64,000 nt of DNA from Apophysomyces variabilis. Taxonomy: Eukaryota > Mucoromycota > Mucoromycetes > Mucorales > Mucoraceae. The translations under genes were made by a program, and so were the position numbers. Location of the stretch: contig MZZL01000138.1 in assembly GCA_002749535.1 (NCBI GenBank), positions 372,001 to 436,000 on the forward strand, read 5' to 3'. Below, piece after piece: positions 23,633 through 37,517 of this stretch (position 1 is its first letter; each line of letters starts with the position of its first letter). The notes beneath the pieces were generated by a model, which worked only from the letters and a program-made list of their open reading frames with translations, searched no databases and had not been told where the DNA came from.

Positions 23633-26600
23633 CTATGGAAGTGCTCTCTGGATATCCGAGGTCATCATCATCTCAGCCCTGAAATGGAAAACAACTTAAT
23701 TACACCAACATACATAAATAAATCACCACATACCTGTTCAATTTAGTAATTGTGTCTGCAGGAATCTTAAATTGGATCGTGCCAACAAAGGAAAGTAGGG
23801 CCCGCACGTGCTCTTCAAGGCTTGCAATAGTCTAAACCGGAAAACAAAAGTGTGTGTAAATAAGCAAGAGAACATGCAATACTAACCTGGTGTGCCGATG
23901 CTCCCAGATTGACTCTGGACAGAGTATAGGTCCTCCAAAGCTTGTATAACATATCCATAACCATCACCAATAGATCAGGAATACTTTTGCTAATAGTGTT
24001 CTCAAGGTGCGCAAAGTTATCAGCTGCTTGCTGCACTTGTATCATGTTGTCATGTAACGGGATCACACCAGTCTGGTATACGAGCTGCAGAGATTGTTCG
24101 TAAAGTCCTTCTTCATACAATTTACGCGCTCGAAGGAACTGAATAAGTAGCCTCGTCGTGTATTTCTTGGAATCATGAATGATAGCACCAATGTGTTGCT
24201 GACGTTCGTACCGTTCAAGTGTAGTCCGTGCAAAGTTTATAACCTCATCCTTGGCTGTCTCTTGTGGTGTTGCGGCACGTTCAACTGCTTGTTGTTGCAA
24301 TGCATCTCCCAGCTCTTTGTTAAGGATATCAATCACTTTGTTATAATCCTGTCAAATCATTCCTGTTCAGCTTGCTTAGTCAGTAAAATTATACGCCCTA
24401 CCCAGGTCAACTCATAAACAGCCACTGCTTCCACATATCGACCTTCCAGTTCGCATTTTTCAGCAATAGGCATCAAAAGCGCTTGTGCATATTCATTTTC
24501 ATCAGAGATGCCAAGAAGATCTTTGTAGTGATCTATGTATCCAGGCTGGTAAAATGAAGGTTTGGGTCAGCAAGATCCTACGAGGCACCATTTAAGAATG
24601 ACTTACTTCGCGATTGTATTCGCTTGTTTTGCTGCCAAGAAGGGCTTTAAACTCCTTAGATGTCAATAATAGATCTCGAATGTACATGTAGCAAACACTA
24701 GTCATATCACAGCCAGTTGCTTCTCGGCAATCGGAATACAATGTCAGAAGGAATAGATACTGAAGAGCTTGACGTGGGTTGGAGGTGGAAAACAGTCGGA
24801 TGTACTGATAGATAAGACGCGCAAAATTTAAGCTGACTCTGCTATCATCTTCCAGGATCACTTGAGAAACCATGTCGTTAGAACAACTATATTAGAATCG
24901 ATGGCCTCTTACATAAGTCGATACTGGCTGTTAAAGGTTGTGCAGGAATCCTCAGTAGACCGTAGTATACAAGGGCGATTGCAAAGTGAACCGCCTCGAG
25001 ACGCGTTTTCTCATGTTTATATAAGTAATTCACCGCCTGTTGTAATGATATTATGAGCTTCGCACAAAAATCCGCTACCGATAACTTACGCGCTCAAATT
25101 GCAGAGTTAACAATAAAATCTTAAAGTATGTCCAAGGACTAACACTGTTGGGATCGAAGCGAGCAGATCCAAATCTTACAAACAGATTTTGAAGATCGCC
25201 TAAATGGTAGCGTTCATGTTCGAATTCTTCAATCTGGGTACGCTCACGAACCAACAAAAGCTTTACGGGAAAACGTGAGATAGCGTTGTAATAGATTTTA
25301 CTTCTCTACCTGTAGCCAAACGAAGTCCTCTGTTATTTTCACGTCTTCCGGTAAACTCTTCTTGTTCATTTCACATCTTCCTATGATTTTGAACAGAAGA
25401 AGTTTGTACCGATCAGCTTTTTGTGAGCCATATTCCAGTCGTTGATAATCTGCCAAGATAGCTGTACGTGCAGCTTTTGACAATCTGTGTACATCAGGGC
25501 AATCAGTTCCTGATTTCTAATTAAGCTGGAAACTTACCGTCTCTCAGGATTTGACATATATTCTTCAAAATATCCCGCAAAGCTCGGCTCAGATTGAAAC
25601 AAATTACGGTTATTAAGCACGTAATCCAGTGCCAGATTGGCATGTCCACTGCGAAGGAGCAAATATGTAAACGTCCAGATGGGCGTCTCTTCGACAATCT
25701 TTTGCATATAGAAAATTTCGCGTTAGAGCCCCTTGAATCCGAAGGGATACTGCTTACTTCTAAGTTTGGATCTGTCCATCTTGAATTCTTTTTGAATTCA
25801 ATGTTCATAAACGCGCGAATGCGATGAGCAATCGATGGTATGCCTCCAATTTTTGCTTCTGCTGCATTTTTCAATAAGACATCATCCACATACTGCATAT
25901 ACCTTTATGCTCATTAATACAGCAAAATCATTTCAGGTGGACCTACTGTTTCTCAAGCCATGCTCTGGACGCTGCAAGTAAAGATTGCCGAGCTTCGACA
26001 GCCGCAACACTGTTTTGTGGTTGCTCAAGATATTTTCGTATAAAGCATCCTTGTCGTCGTTCGTCACCTGTTGCATCAGATTCACCAACCAAAGTGTTCA
26101 ATAATTGCCATGCATTAATTGCCTTTTCGGAAGACTTGTCAAACAAAATAAGCATTCTTCTGTTTGTTCGTTTTCATCTTACTCTATTTTGCTCAACCGG
26201 CAGGGAAAGTTTTTCGAAAGCATTAATCACTGCAAAGTCTTTTCGCTGAAGTCGTGCCTCGTTGAGCCCCATTACCACACGCGCGTACTGTGCCATATGC
26301 TCTTCTTGCGCCTTTGTCTTTGCTGCAGTCTATGATAATCGTTCAGTATCGATTATTTCAACAAGTGGTCCACTCTTGCCTCGTCTTCATCGAAACCATT
26401 TGCAAGAGCTAAGACCTTGTTATCCTGATAATGATCCCATTCTTCAAGTATATGTCGCTGTGTATTTCTCCATTCTGCGTCCATAACACGATCCACAGTA
26501 TCTTCGAAATCATCATGCGTCTACAATGCATGTTCTGTCAGAATATCAGGCTGAAACAGAACTTGTTGCTTACATGTCGTCTACTTTCTTCAACAGTGCT

Positions 26601-27023
26601 AATAATAATTCGTTCATGTTCTTCGCGGAGAAATTTCTATGGTTCGGTTCAACTAAGCAACGCCATGCATTTTCCACGTCCTTGCATTACCTCCACGTCT
26701 GTGCTTTGGATCCTTTCAGTACGTTCAAACGTTGTTGCAGCATTAATCGCATCGAGATTTTGCGAAACGTCCTGAATTTTGATGCCGTTTTGGGCTAAAA
26801 AATAATGACTATTCCGGATAAGTGGTTGGATCGCGCGTTTTGAACACGACGCTTACGCTTTTGCATGGTGTTCTTGTTCAGCTTTATGCGCTTTCGATAG
26901 TAATTTCGTTTCAGAGTCTATCTGCGGAAGTTCTCTTTTAAGAGTTGGCACTTCCTCTCCTGGTGACGGCGAAACTAGGAGTTTCGAATTCTCGTAAAGC
27001 TGTTTGAACACGTTGCTTGCCAT
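23633..27023 (-). CDS. NIC96: nucleoporin NIC96 (Nup93 family)
   Basis: Linker nucleoporin of the inner ring of the nuclear pore. ATG at 27023 (MASNVFKQLYENSKLLVSPS), then VPTLKRELPQIDSETK, AQNGIKIQDVSQNLDAINAA, and a long all-helical domain: VNTLVGESDATGDERR..., YMQYVDDVLLKNAAEAKIGG, MSKAARTAILADYQRLEYGS, DPNSVSPWTYFKILLLTLQF, QALQYLFLLTLYSDC, ending in TLSRVNLGASAHQ, IASLEEHVRALLSFVGTIQF and AEMMMTSDIQRALP. The order and the characteristic ISVYLLTQF-like helices correspond to fungal Nic96. More than a dozen short introns are needed over 3.4 kb; I checked the first and last joins, and the middle is by similarity. No internal damage seen. Confidence 0.85.
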
Positions 27024-27751
27024 CAAAGAAGACGATCAGTTACAGTTTCCCATCCCGCAAAAGCAGTATTTTTGACTGTTGATTTTCAAAGCATTCAGCC
27101 AATCAATTCGCGAATTGATTCTTTGAGGCGACTGGGCAAACGGTAAGAGTTTCTGCCCTGGAGCTGTCTTAAGCTCACAGGTCATAAGGTGCAAATATTG
27201 ACCAGAAACATTAAGCCAGTAGGAATGGATATAATTGTATGATAGAATTTTGTTCTGTTTATGTTCAGCTAAATTGATATAAACCTCTTACTGTATTTAT
27301 CAGCCGCTCCTCAGCGTAATGGATTCAAATCCTGAATAGCCAACTCGCGAACCAGCCGTGCTATGTTTCATTGATAGCCATTATTGTGACCATTGCTAAC
27401 TAGAGGTAGTTTTGCACAAACGTAGATAACCGCCGCTTCATACCAAAACACTGTATAAAACCACTATTGGCAAGAGCACTTATCCTAGTTTCTATTTGTC
27501 AAAAGCTTCCTATGAGATGTCCCCAACAAAACCCATCTCCCCACAGAAAAGTGCTGCCTGAAAACTACAAAAGAGGAAATCAATAGCCTTTTATAACACA
27601 GATATACGTGTGCTACAATGAACGATCGAGAAAAAGTCACCTCGCAAAAGCATATAATCATTTTACTGACGTCATGGCCCCCATCTTAATTCACAAATCC
27701 AATCGAAAAAGCAGTGACACAAGGTCTTATTTCTTTTCTTGCCCTCTCCTC
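27024..27751. other. divergent intergenic region NIC96 / lipoyl synthase
   Basis: About 730 bp between diverging starts with no supported gene. The plus-strand frame leading into the lipoyl synthase ATG is open from 27608 and may be leader. Confidence 0.5.
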
Positions 27752-29257
27752 ATGCTGCCATCACGATCCGTTTCCCGGTTATTGATCAATGGTGCTCGCC
27801 AGACGTCTGTTGTTAGACCGGTAGCGGTCTTGGTAGGCTCGACATTTGGTCACTGATTGATTACGGTGAATTGACTCATTGGTCCAAACAGACACAACAG
27901 CTTCGTTCCCACGCAACTACTGTGTCAGACAAGCCTTCTCCCCCTTCTTCGTCTCAATCATCAAAATCCAAGTTGGCAGCTTTGAAGGCTCGTTTGGCTG
28001 CTGAGGACGCAGCTGGTTTGGATGAATTTATAAATCCTGGTTTCGAAAAGAAATTATCCCCTACCGAAGCATTGGAACTGAGAGAAACCGTCCTACCGGG
28101 TACCAAAGTAAAAACAACCAAACTGTAAGCCATAAGCATTCCAGAGTAGTGTAGAATTTGCTTCCTTTTTTCACACCAATCCTCTTATTCCCGTTTTATT
28201 TAGGAAGCAGCCACGGTTACCAGATTGGCTGAAAACAGAAATTCCGGCGGGTGAAAACTTTGGTCGGATCAAGAAGGATCTGCGTGGTTTAAAACTTCAT
28301 ACCGTCTGCGAAGAAGCTCGCTGTCCAAATATTGGTGATTGCTGGGGCGGAGGTAAAAAGATAAAGATCATGGAGCGATAAACGGTAGGATTTATCGTTG
28401 TGGATTCCGTTAGGTGAACATCAAACGGCTACCGCCACGATCATGCTCATGGGTGACGAATGCACTCGCGGATGTCGGTTCTGTTCAGTCAAAACGAACC
28501 GTAACCCTAAACCGTTGGATCCGCATGAACCTGAACACACAGCCGAAGCGTTGCGACGATGGGGCCTTGATTATGTTGTTCTCACCAGCGTTGACCGTGA
28601 TGACCTGCCCGATGGTGGTTCCGCTCATTTTGCGGAAACCATCACTAAGATAAAGGCAAAGTAAGGCATTGATAACCTACAATTTAAATGATGACACTCA
28701 TCCATCTCGTCAGAGCTCCCCATATCCTCGTCGAATGTCTTACAGGCGATTTTGGTGGATCATTGGAGTGTGTGGAGAAAGTCGCCAAGTCTGGTTTGGA
28801 TGTCTATGCTCATAATATCGAAACCGTTGAAGCTTTGACACCTTATGTCCGTGATCGTCGTGCTGGTTTCCGTCAATCACTCAGTGTCCTAAAGCATGCC
28901 AAATCCGTCCGGCCTGATCTGATTACCAAGACATCTATTATGCTTGGATGTGGTGAAACAGACGATGAAGTGTTGCACGCTCTGGAAGAGTTGAGAAAAA
29001 TCGATGTTGATTGCGTGACCCTTGGCCAGTATATGCGCCCTACGAAACGTCACATGAAAGTACATGAATATGTGACACCCGAGAAATTTAAACACTGGGA
29101 GACAACAGGCATGAATATGGGTTTCAAATATGTAGCTAGTGGACCTCTTGTCCGATCTAGTTATAAGGCAGGCGAATTTTACATTAGCAACATTCTGAAG
29201 CAGCGTAAGAGCTTAAGCCTCCAGACCAGTGCCGAAGAGAAACGGAAAACTTTATAA
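27752..29257 (+). CDS. LIP5: lipoyl synthase, mitochondrial (radical SAM)
   Basis: Inserts two sulfurs into octanoyl-protein to make the lipoyl cofactor of pyruvate and 2-oxoglutarate dehydrogenases and the glycine cleavage system. The start chosen at 27752 gives a mitochondrial presequence ([20 protein letters not shown]); an upstream in-frame ATG at 27674 (MAPILIHKSNRK) is an alternative. Domains: [17 protein letters not shown], auxiliary cluster motif [12 protein letters not shown], radical-SAM motif CTRGCRFC, then [58 protein letters not shown] and the near-terminal [10 protein letters not shown], where Arg-Ser-Ser gives the serine ligand. Four introns: after VAVL, within codon L of KL|KQPR, within GG|GEHQ and within KAK|APH. 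All clusters are intact. Confidence 0.95.
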
Positions 29258-29706
29258 TAGATTCCCTTATCTTTGTTTTATTCACATTTCTTTCTTCTTG
29301 TTAGTAGTACCTTTTGTATATTTTTTCTTTTTGCCTTTGCCTAGAACGCGACTAAAACTAGTCATTCAGATATTGTTTCTCTTGTAAATCTCTCTCGACT
29401 AGATGGATAAAGTACATGTGATGGTAAGAAATGAAGACAGTCCGCATAATTTGCTTGTGAATCAATCCAGCACGATAATGATGATAGTGTGAGAACTGGT
29501 GTAAGTTTGGGAATTGTAAAAATGCCTTACACCAAGCTTTCGGCGCGCCGGGCCCATTTGAGCCTAAGGCGGTATCAGTGGGACCCACAAGTGTACACAC
29601 GTATTGTAAATTCAACAAACAAAAGGGCGTTTCAAAGCTTTAAATATCAGGAGTGTGTGCTGCATTTTCCTTCTCATTTATCCTTTTTCACTTTTTCTTT
29701 ATTACC
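29258..29706. other. intergenic region downstream of lipoyl synthase
   Basis: About 450 bp; T-rich 3' tail of lipoyl synthase, then promoter-like sequence ahead of the small open frame. No other gene seen. Confidence 0.5.
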
Positions 29707-29859
29707 ATGTCACTTATCCTTACCATCACCAAATCCTTACAGTATCTAGCGATAGCTGCGATTGCACCGGCCTTGATGTTCCTGATGTTTGACCTGTCCG
29801 TTTATCTCTGTCGTCAGTTGGTTCCTTCCCATCGTAACCTTCTTTCAAGGACCATCTAG
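29707..29859 (+). CDS. possible 50-aa single-pass membrane protein
   Basis: ATG in the context ACCATGTC opens a 50-codon frame with one clear hydrophobic helix (YLAIAAIAPALMFLMFDLSV) followed by a basic, hydrophilic tail (CRQLVPSHRNLLSRTI). The frame is also open upstream for 18 codons that are Phe-rich and probably leader. The helix plus positive tail, good start context and independent position between two genes on the same strand favour a real small protein, but no family is recognised and chance cannot be excluded. Confidence 0.4.
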   Translation: MSLILTITKSLQYLAIAAIAPALMFLMFDLSVYLCRQLVPSHRNLLSRTI

Positions 29860-30134
29860 ATCAAGCAGGTGTTGCTTTTTCGATCAAAGCATTTCTTCTC
29901 CTCAAGGGGCTTCTTTCAAAAAAGCAGGGCTAATCTATCAATGTATATGACTGGGAAAACAAACCTTGCCATTGTACTGCCAAACAATCAATAAAGTCAA
30001 TTGGTTTTTGGGGCGTCGAACACGTGAGTTCCTTTTTTATGTCAATCTTGCTGACGGAAGATATCGGCGGCATGAAAGACAAGAAAAAGAAACAAACAGA
30101 AAATGTGATTTTTTAGCCCTCTTTCTCCTGATCC

Positions 30135-31111
30135 ATGTCTGATAAACTTCCTGCTCTTCCCAATTTCAGTCGCTTATCGGAACGTGTGTGGCGAGTTTTA
30201 GGTCTTAATCCCGGCCAATGGACTCTTCAAGGTAAATCTCGTGCTACATGAAGCTATCCACGGTGTTAAAGTTCGTCCTAGGAACAAACACCTACCTGGT
30301 TGGTCTTGGCCCGCAAAAAATATTAATTGATTGTGGGGAAGGTGAACCCGCTTATCTACCCCTGCTTCTGGATTCTCTCCGGCAGATATCGCCTGATGCT
30401 TTTATATCCGATGTAGTCATTACCCACTGCCACGTTGACCACTGGCGTGGCCTGAAAGATGTTTTACCTGTCTTTGAGAAGGCGAAAGTTCACAAATACC
30501 CCTTGCCATCAGGCTGTCATGACGAAGAGGATCATATGCTTGGATTTCCTATCATCGAAGTCCATCCGTTACATGACAACCAGCTACTACAGCTCCCCAA
30601 TACTACCCTTCGCGTCATTCACACACCAGGCCATGCAAAGGATCACTGTGCGCTGTGGTTGGAGGAAGAAGGGGTGCTGTTTACGGGAGACTGTGTCTTA
30701 GGCCATGGAACGGTGGTGTTCGACGATCTACATGAATATATGACCTCCTTACGAAGAATGAGTACATTCCACCCCACAAAACTGTATCCTGGTCATGGCC
30801 CTGTAATTGAGGATGGCATGGAAAGGATCAAACAGTACATAGAACATCGGGAACAACGCGAAAAGCAGATCATAAGCTTAATGCTACAAGATCGGAGCAA
30901 ACATTGGACAGTACTTGAAATGGTAGACCATCTGTATGAAGGCTACGATAGCCGTATGTACGCCGTGATCATACGCCAGGTTGCATTACATATGCTAAAA
31001 CTGGAGGTGGATGGAAAGGCAAAACTTGTCGACGGCTCTTCCGGGTATGACAAAACCAATGTTTTCGAAATGATAGACAAATCGTGGTGTTATATGGCAG
31101 CTCGGTTATAG
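30135..31111 (+). CDS. LACTB2-like metallo-beta-lactamase-fold hydrolase
   Basis: MBL-fold hydrolase of the LACTB2 group, whose animal member is a mitochondrial endoribonuclease; substrate here unknown. Two exons (30135-30231, 30282-31111) give 308 residues. Residues seen: GTNTYLVG, the metal motif HCHVDHWRG (HxHxDH), HTPGHAKDHCALWL (third-metal His), LFTGDCVLGHG (bridging Asp), YPGHGPVIEDG, then a C-terminal helical domain with IEHREQREKQII and WTVLEMVDHLYEG, which is the winged-helix-like end of LACTB2. There is no evident mitochondrial presequence (MSDKLPALPNFSRLSERV). All metal ligands are present. The gene lies on the same strand as the small frame before it, about 275 bp apart. Confidence 0.9.
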
Positions 31112-32688
31112 AAAAAAGCTGCTTGCTTACCTTCTAGGGGAAAATGTGTCTTTCAATGGCAATTGGTATGGTTACCAGTAACTGATATGTAAAACATACA
31201 AAAACAACAAAAATGTACTGCTTGTTAAAGCAGAATAAATTCTCGGTGGCCAACGACGTCTCTATCTCATGATATTTTACAGTTTTTGCACAGCAAGATG
31301 CTATGGTGAGAAATTCAACCGACACTGGCCACCTCTTCCTGGGACCTGGATCGGCAGAGTAGGGCATATATAAGTGCTGTCTGTAATTATGATAACAATT
31401 CCATTGCTTTAACATACTTTCCATGGAAGATATTTGTCAATTGTTGCCACCAATAGTTTGCTTCCTCGCTCTTTGCGCTTCAAGGACTCGCCAGTAAAGA
31501 ATCTCCTCTTGCAAGAAGCTGGTATATATAGTGCTCGACGGTTACTTTTGCATTCTTCTTTGCTAAAGCATATGTGTGCTTTCGTTAGCGAGGATATATC
31601 ATCGAAGGTGTTTGCATGGTTATGGATGCCAGGCTATTTATGTGATGTCTCGTTGCTTAAACCAGTTAAATAGCAGAGAAAATCCAGAAAGACCACACTT
31701 CCTTTTATCCAAGATAATGATAATGTCTGACTGTACTTCAGCATGCCTGCCATTGAGAGGGTTTAACGCTCTATATGCAGATTCTCAGGATGGTAAATAT
31801 CTGGCTGAAAGACTCTGCTCGATTCCACAGCTGCTATCAAAGCGGTACGTATCGGAAAGCTGCTGTGTCTGTGCTTGCTGTTTGACCAGGCAACCAAATT
31901 AGGTGAATCGCCGATTCTCTTATGTGTCGTTCATAGCTGACAGTAAGGGTCACTTTACAGGGAACGTCAACTACGAAAATACAGTAACAGCAGTAAAACC
32001 TTCCGTCTCTTCTCCTTGCGCTCCATTGAATAAACATTACCGCAAGCTGCAGAGACTATACCAGACCTGATGAGGATTTGGATTATGCACAGTAAAAGCG
32101 AGTCTCTTCCCTTCCGAAAGTGGGTATTCTATTACAGCATTAAAGAAAATGTCATGCACAGTCAGGGTAAAGTTGTCTTATTCCCTGACGCAAAAGTAGG
32201 TTCTAAGTGATGGCAAGAATTACCTTGTAAAAAACTTGTAGTTCGACATAGATTGAATCTGATGATAAATATCCGCGTTTGATGTAGGATGGCAAAGGTA
32301 TTAGTATTTGCTATTTTATCTGTACTGATAAATGGTTCATCAGGACAGAGGTGTTCCCGAGCCATTCTATTTACAGTAAAGGACAGTTATTCCATGGATA
32401 TAGAGCCTAGTGATGTAACATCCCTCATGCCATTCAGATGTTTAGACTTACTGCTCTGGTTATTAGCTATCAAAGTCCATTCCATCTGCTTTGGTTGGAA
32501 TCGAAAACCGCATAGATAAGGCATGCGTAGGGCTGGTGCGAAGGGTCGTAGAGATCATCCACAGCCGATGAATGGCTTGAGGAAAGTCGAAAAACCTATA
32601 AGAAAAAGGGAGAAAGAAAAGAAGAGGAATCTGCCTCTTTTCACTCTTCCCTTTCTTTGTGAAGGCAAGATAGTTTCCGACGAAATGC
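31112..32688. other. unassigned 1.6-kb intergenic stretch
   Basis: Several frames of 60-108 codons on both strands (for example 31434-31673 and 31576-31902 plus, 31837-32037 minus) have no recognisable family or consistent exon joins. I see nothing I can support as a gene. Confidence 0.45.
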
Positions 32689-34245
32689 ATGATTTTGCTA
32701 GTCAAGACCAACCGGCGGCCGCGTAGACTTTTTGTTCCGCTTTTCTCAGTTCTCATTTCCTGTATCATGCTATCGTATAATTCTGTGCATCCAAAAGATG
32801 TGCCTATAAAGCAGCGGCATAAGCGTGCCACTCTGATCAGCCGCGCATCAGCAAAAAATGGGCCCATGCCTGATTGTTCCGATTGTACGTTCTTCAGACC
32901 ACTTTATAAGAACAGCACGTTTCTTCTTCGCATGATTCTGAAACAGAATGTTCCCAGCACGATCGGTTTAGGGAAATGGATACGCGTCGAGGTGGAACTT
33001 GTTACAGAGATGGGTTTGCCGCTTGAGCCCTGTTTGGCAAAAAGCTGCAACTTCGTGCTGGACTGCGCGGTATTAGAAAAAGACAGGATGGGCAGCTGGC
33101 AGGTCGATACGAAGAGCATAAATCTCGTTGTCCGACGTCTTACTGGAGATCCTTGGGGTACTGACTGGTCCAGAGCGGATTGGCCAGGGTTCTACGAACA
33201 CTCACAAGGCGGATTCGAGTTTAAGATGTTGCAGAATACCTTTGACGATGAAATACAGAATGATCCGATCTATATCTATATACGCTCGTCACCCAAAAGG
33301 CGGGGTCTTTCAACCCCGCATGTCCTTCCACTTGCCATCGGTCCTATATCGTTTAAGGCTTCCTCCCTGCCAGAGAAAACCAATGTCCATTCAGAACCAG
33401 GTGTAGGACAATCACAACAAATCCATCGTGTGTTGGGCTACACAGTGGGACAACAATTGAAATACTTTTTAGTGAAGGAGCGCTGGGGTTGTGGCACACC
33501 TGGAAAGCTATGGGATGCAGCATTGGTATTAGCTAGCATGTTTGCCAAAGCTTGCTCTCAACACCCAGATTGCTTCAATGGAAGACGCATCGTTGATATG
33601 AGTGCTGGGTAGGACATGTTTGAAATGAAATAGGCATTCTGAGTGTCTTTTGACAGAACGGGCTTTATCGGGCTATTTATTGCGCATTTGTTGAAAGTGC
33701 ATCAAGCCAAGCAAATACCAGATATTACGCTTACTGACCTTGCAGAAGCGCTGAGACTGATCGAGGAAAATCATGATCTTAACACCAACGGGTCTTACCA
33801 ACAGTTAGCTAATATAGAAACGCTAGCCTGGGGAAAAAAGTCTCATGCCGAACGCGTCAAAAAATCACAGCATATTGATATCGTCATTGCATCGGATCTT
33901 TTATACAACGTCTGTGACTTTGCTAGCATCGTTTCCACTCTTACAGATTTGAGCACCCCGGGGCGTACAGTGATCTATTTGGGGTACAAGCGCAGGGGCT
34001 TCAAGGGCAAAGACGAGGCAGAATTCTTTCGTCTGTGTAAACCATACTTTTATATTTCGCATGCCAACGGCCCTCAGAAACACTTGGTTGACTGGGAAAA
34101 GCGAGCTGGTTGCCTTTCTATCGATTGGCATACTGGAAGTCATAGCTATGCACCTGAAACAATACATATTTTATCTGGATTGCTCCGGGAACAAGGCATA
34201 CGAATTTACAGATTGGTACGCCGGATGGATGGCCAGACTCTGTGA
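32689..34245 (+). CDS. family-16 (METTL21-like) methyltransferase with N-terminal membrane anchor
   Basis: Two exons (32689-33608, 33657-34245) give 502 residues. The start MILLVKTNRRPRRLF precedes one hydrophobic segment (LFVPLFSVLISCIMLSYNSV), which with the basic flank looks like a type-II signal anchor. Residues about 60-240 form a domain I do not recognise, beta-rich by its look (FLLRMILKQNV, WIRVEVELVTEMG, WQVDTKSINLVVRRL). The C-terminal half is a Rossmann methyltransferase of the protein-lysine type: VKERWGCGTPGKLWDAALVL, SAGTGFIGLFIA (motif I), LTDLAEALRLIEEN, HIDIVIASDLLYNV (motif post-II/DxxY), TVIYLGYKRRGFKGKDEAEF. Motif I is SAGTG rather than the common GAGTG. Location and substrate are inference only. 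Confidence 0.82.
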
Positions 34246-34951
34246 ATATCTTTAATTAAGAATATCAGTGACCATCCCCGTCAATTTATGAATAATAATC
34301 CCTAGGCGGACTTTGAACGCAATAGCTTGTGGTGTAATTATTATTTTACAGTATGCTGCAGGATATAGAACGTTAATCATTTCGATAGGAGTTGGCTTCT
34401 TGTCTTTTCATCATACAAACTGTTTAAAACGTATATACTACGACGGAACTGCAATGAATTGCTCTTACTGTATCCAGTAACGCAAGGAATCACCCTGAGC
34501 CATCCTTCCTGAAGCTGTTCGTGACTTCTAGAACTTATTTATGAACAACATGATTCCAATGAAGTTGACGTTGCTAGCACGGTAATAAAGAATGATTCTA
34601 AAATTGGATATATGATAGGAAAAGCTGAATGTTGCTGGTTTGTGCCTTGACACACAACACTGCCTCTATCCGGATATTAATGCGTCAATTGCATTTCGGG
34701 AACAAAGTGCAGATTATTAGGAAGTCTATCCCTTTGTCCCTATGAAATAGTGTTCTTCATAAGCTGATAGTATTTCAATAATCTCATAAAGATAGCATAA
34801 TAAAGGAATCGAGATGATGCGTAGAAATAGCAAAGTGTAGTGTATGGGATGTCAGAAGCAATCTTATGCGTCCAACCATGCTTTATTTTTGCTCGCTGTT
34901 ACGTCCGCAGCTAGACAGTAGTAGGTGTAAACTCAAATGTCTTTATACAGT
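34246..34951. other. convergent intergenic region
   Basis: About 700 bp, AT-rich, between the methyltransferase and ATP2 3' ends. No supported gene. Confidence 0.5.
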
Positions 34952-36708
<1,757 letters not shown>

Positions 36709-37517
36709 TTCAACAGGGAAATACAAGCGACCGAGCGCGCCCCACGTCGAAACTTTTTGTTTTCTCGACGGGGACGCTCTGAAAGGAACCCCAGTCACTT
36801 GCCAAGGTGACGCAATCCATGATTTTTGGCGCTCGGTGGCGGGAAAAAAATTTTTGGTCTCGTTCTCAAATTTTATCTTTTACAATGCATTAAAAAAAAG
36901 CTTTAACTAATGCCAGTTCATTGTCCAGTAGACAATATGTCGGTTAAACACGCTGGTCTCCCCTGCTCACCAATATGTCAACCGTGAGGAAAGGTTGGCT
37001 GAATAAAACTTTATAGCATATCAACTTGCTATTTTGTTCACTGTGAACGCATAGAGTAATAACCTAGAGCCACAGAAAGGTTTTCCTTTCTTCCGGATTG
37101 CATGGAAAAATGACTCAAACCGTCTTATTGTTTGTCTTACGATAGCTACCTTGACTTCTGACGATGCATGCCATAGGCAGATGAACCAATGCTTCTTTGC
37201 TTTTCACTCTCGACATGAAAGTAGGCAAAAGACAACCTTAGTTATGTTTATGTTAGAATCAATTGCACGAGATGTGTGAAATCTGATTTTGCTTTTGTGA
37301 AACATACAGCAGATGGTCAATACAATTGAAAAAAGCAAGGCCATGCTGGTTTATCTAAATCCAAGGATGTTTATTGTTTTTATTTCTAGATTTGATGAGG
37401 CAGATGATCGTTCATGGTAACACAACAAGGATACTGGCTGACGAACAGGTCAACAGATGTGAGCCTTCTGATGTTTCTCCTTTCTTCTTTCTCCTCTTTC
37501 TCTCATTATATACGTAT
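36709..37517. other. divergent intergenic region ATP2 / unknown gene
   Basis: About 800 bp expected to hold the strong ATP2 promoter. No gene supported. Confidence 0.5.

Noticed and set aside
27318..27340. tRNA-like T-loop (GGATTCAAATCC)
   Set aside because: The five bases on each side do not pair as a T-stem and no acceptor or anticodon stems can be drawn.
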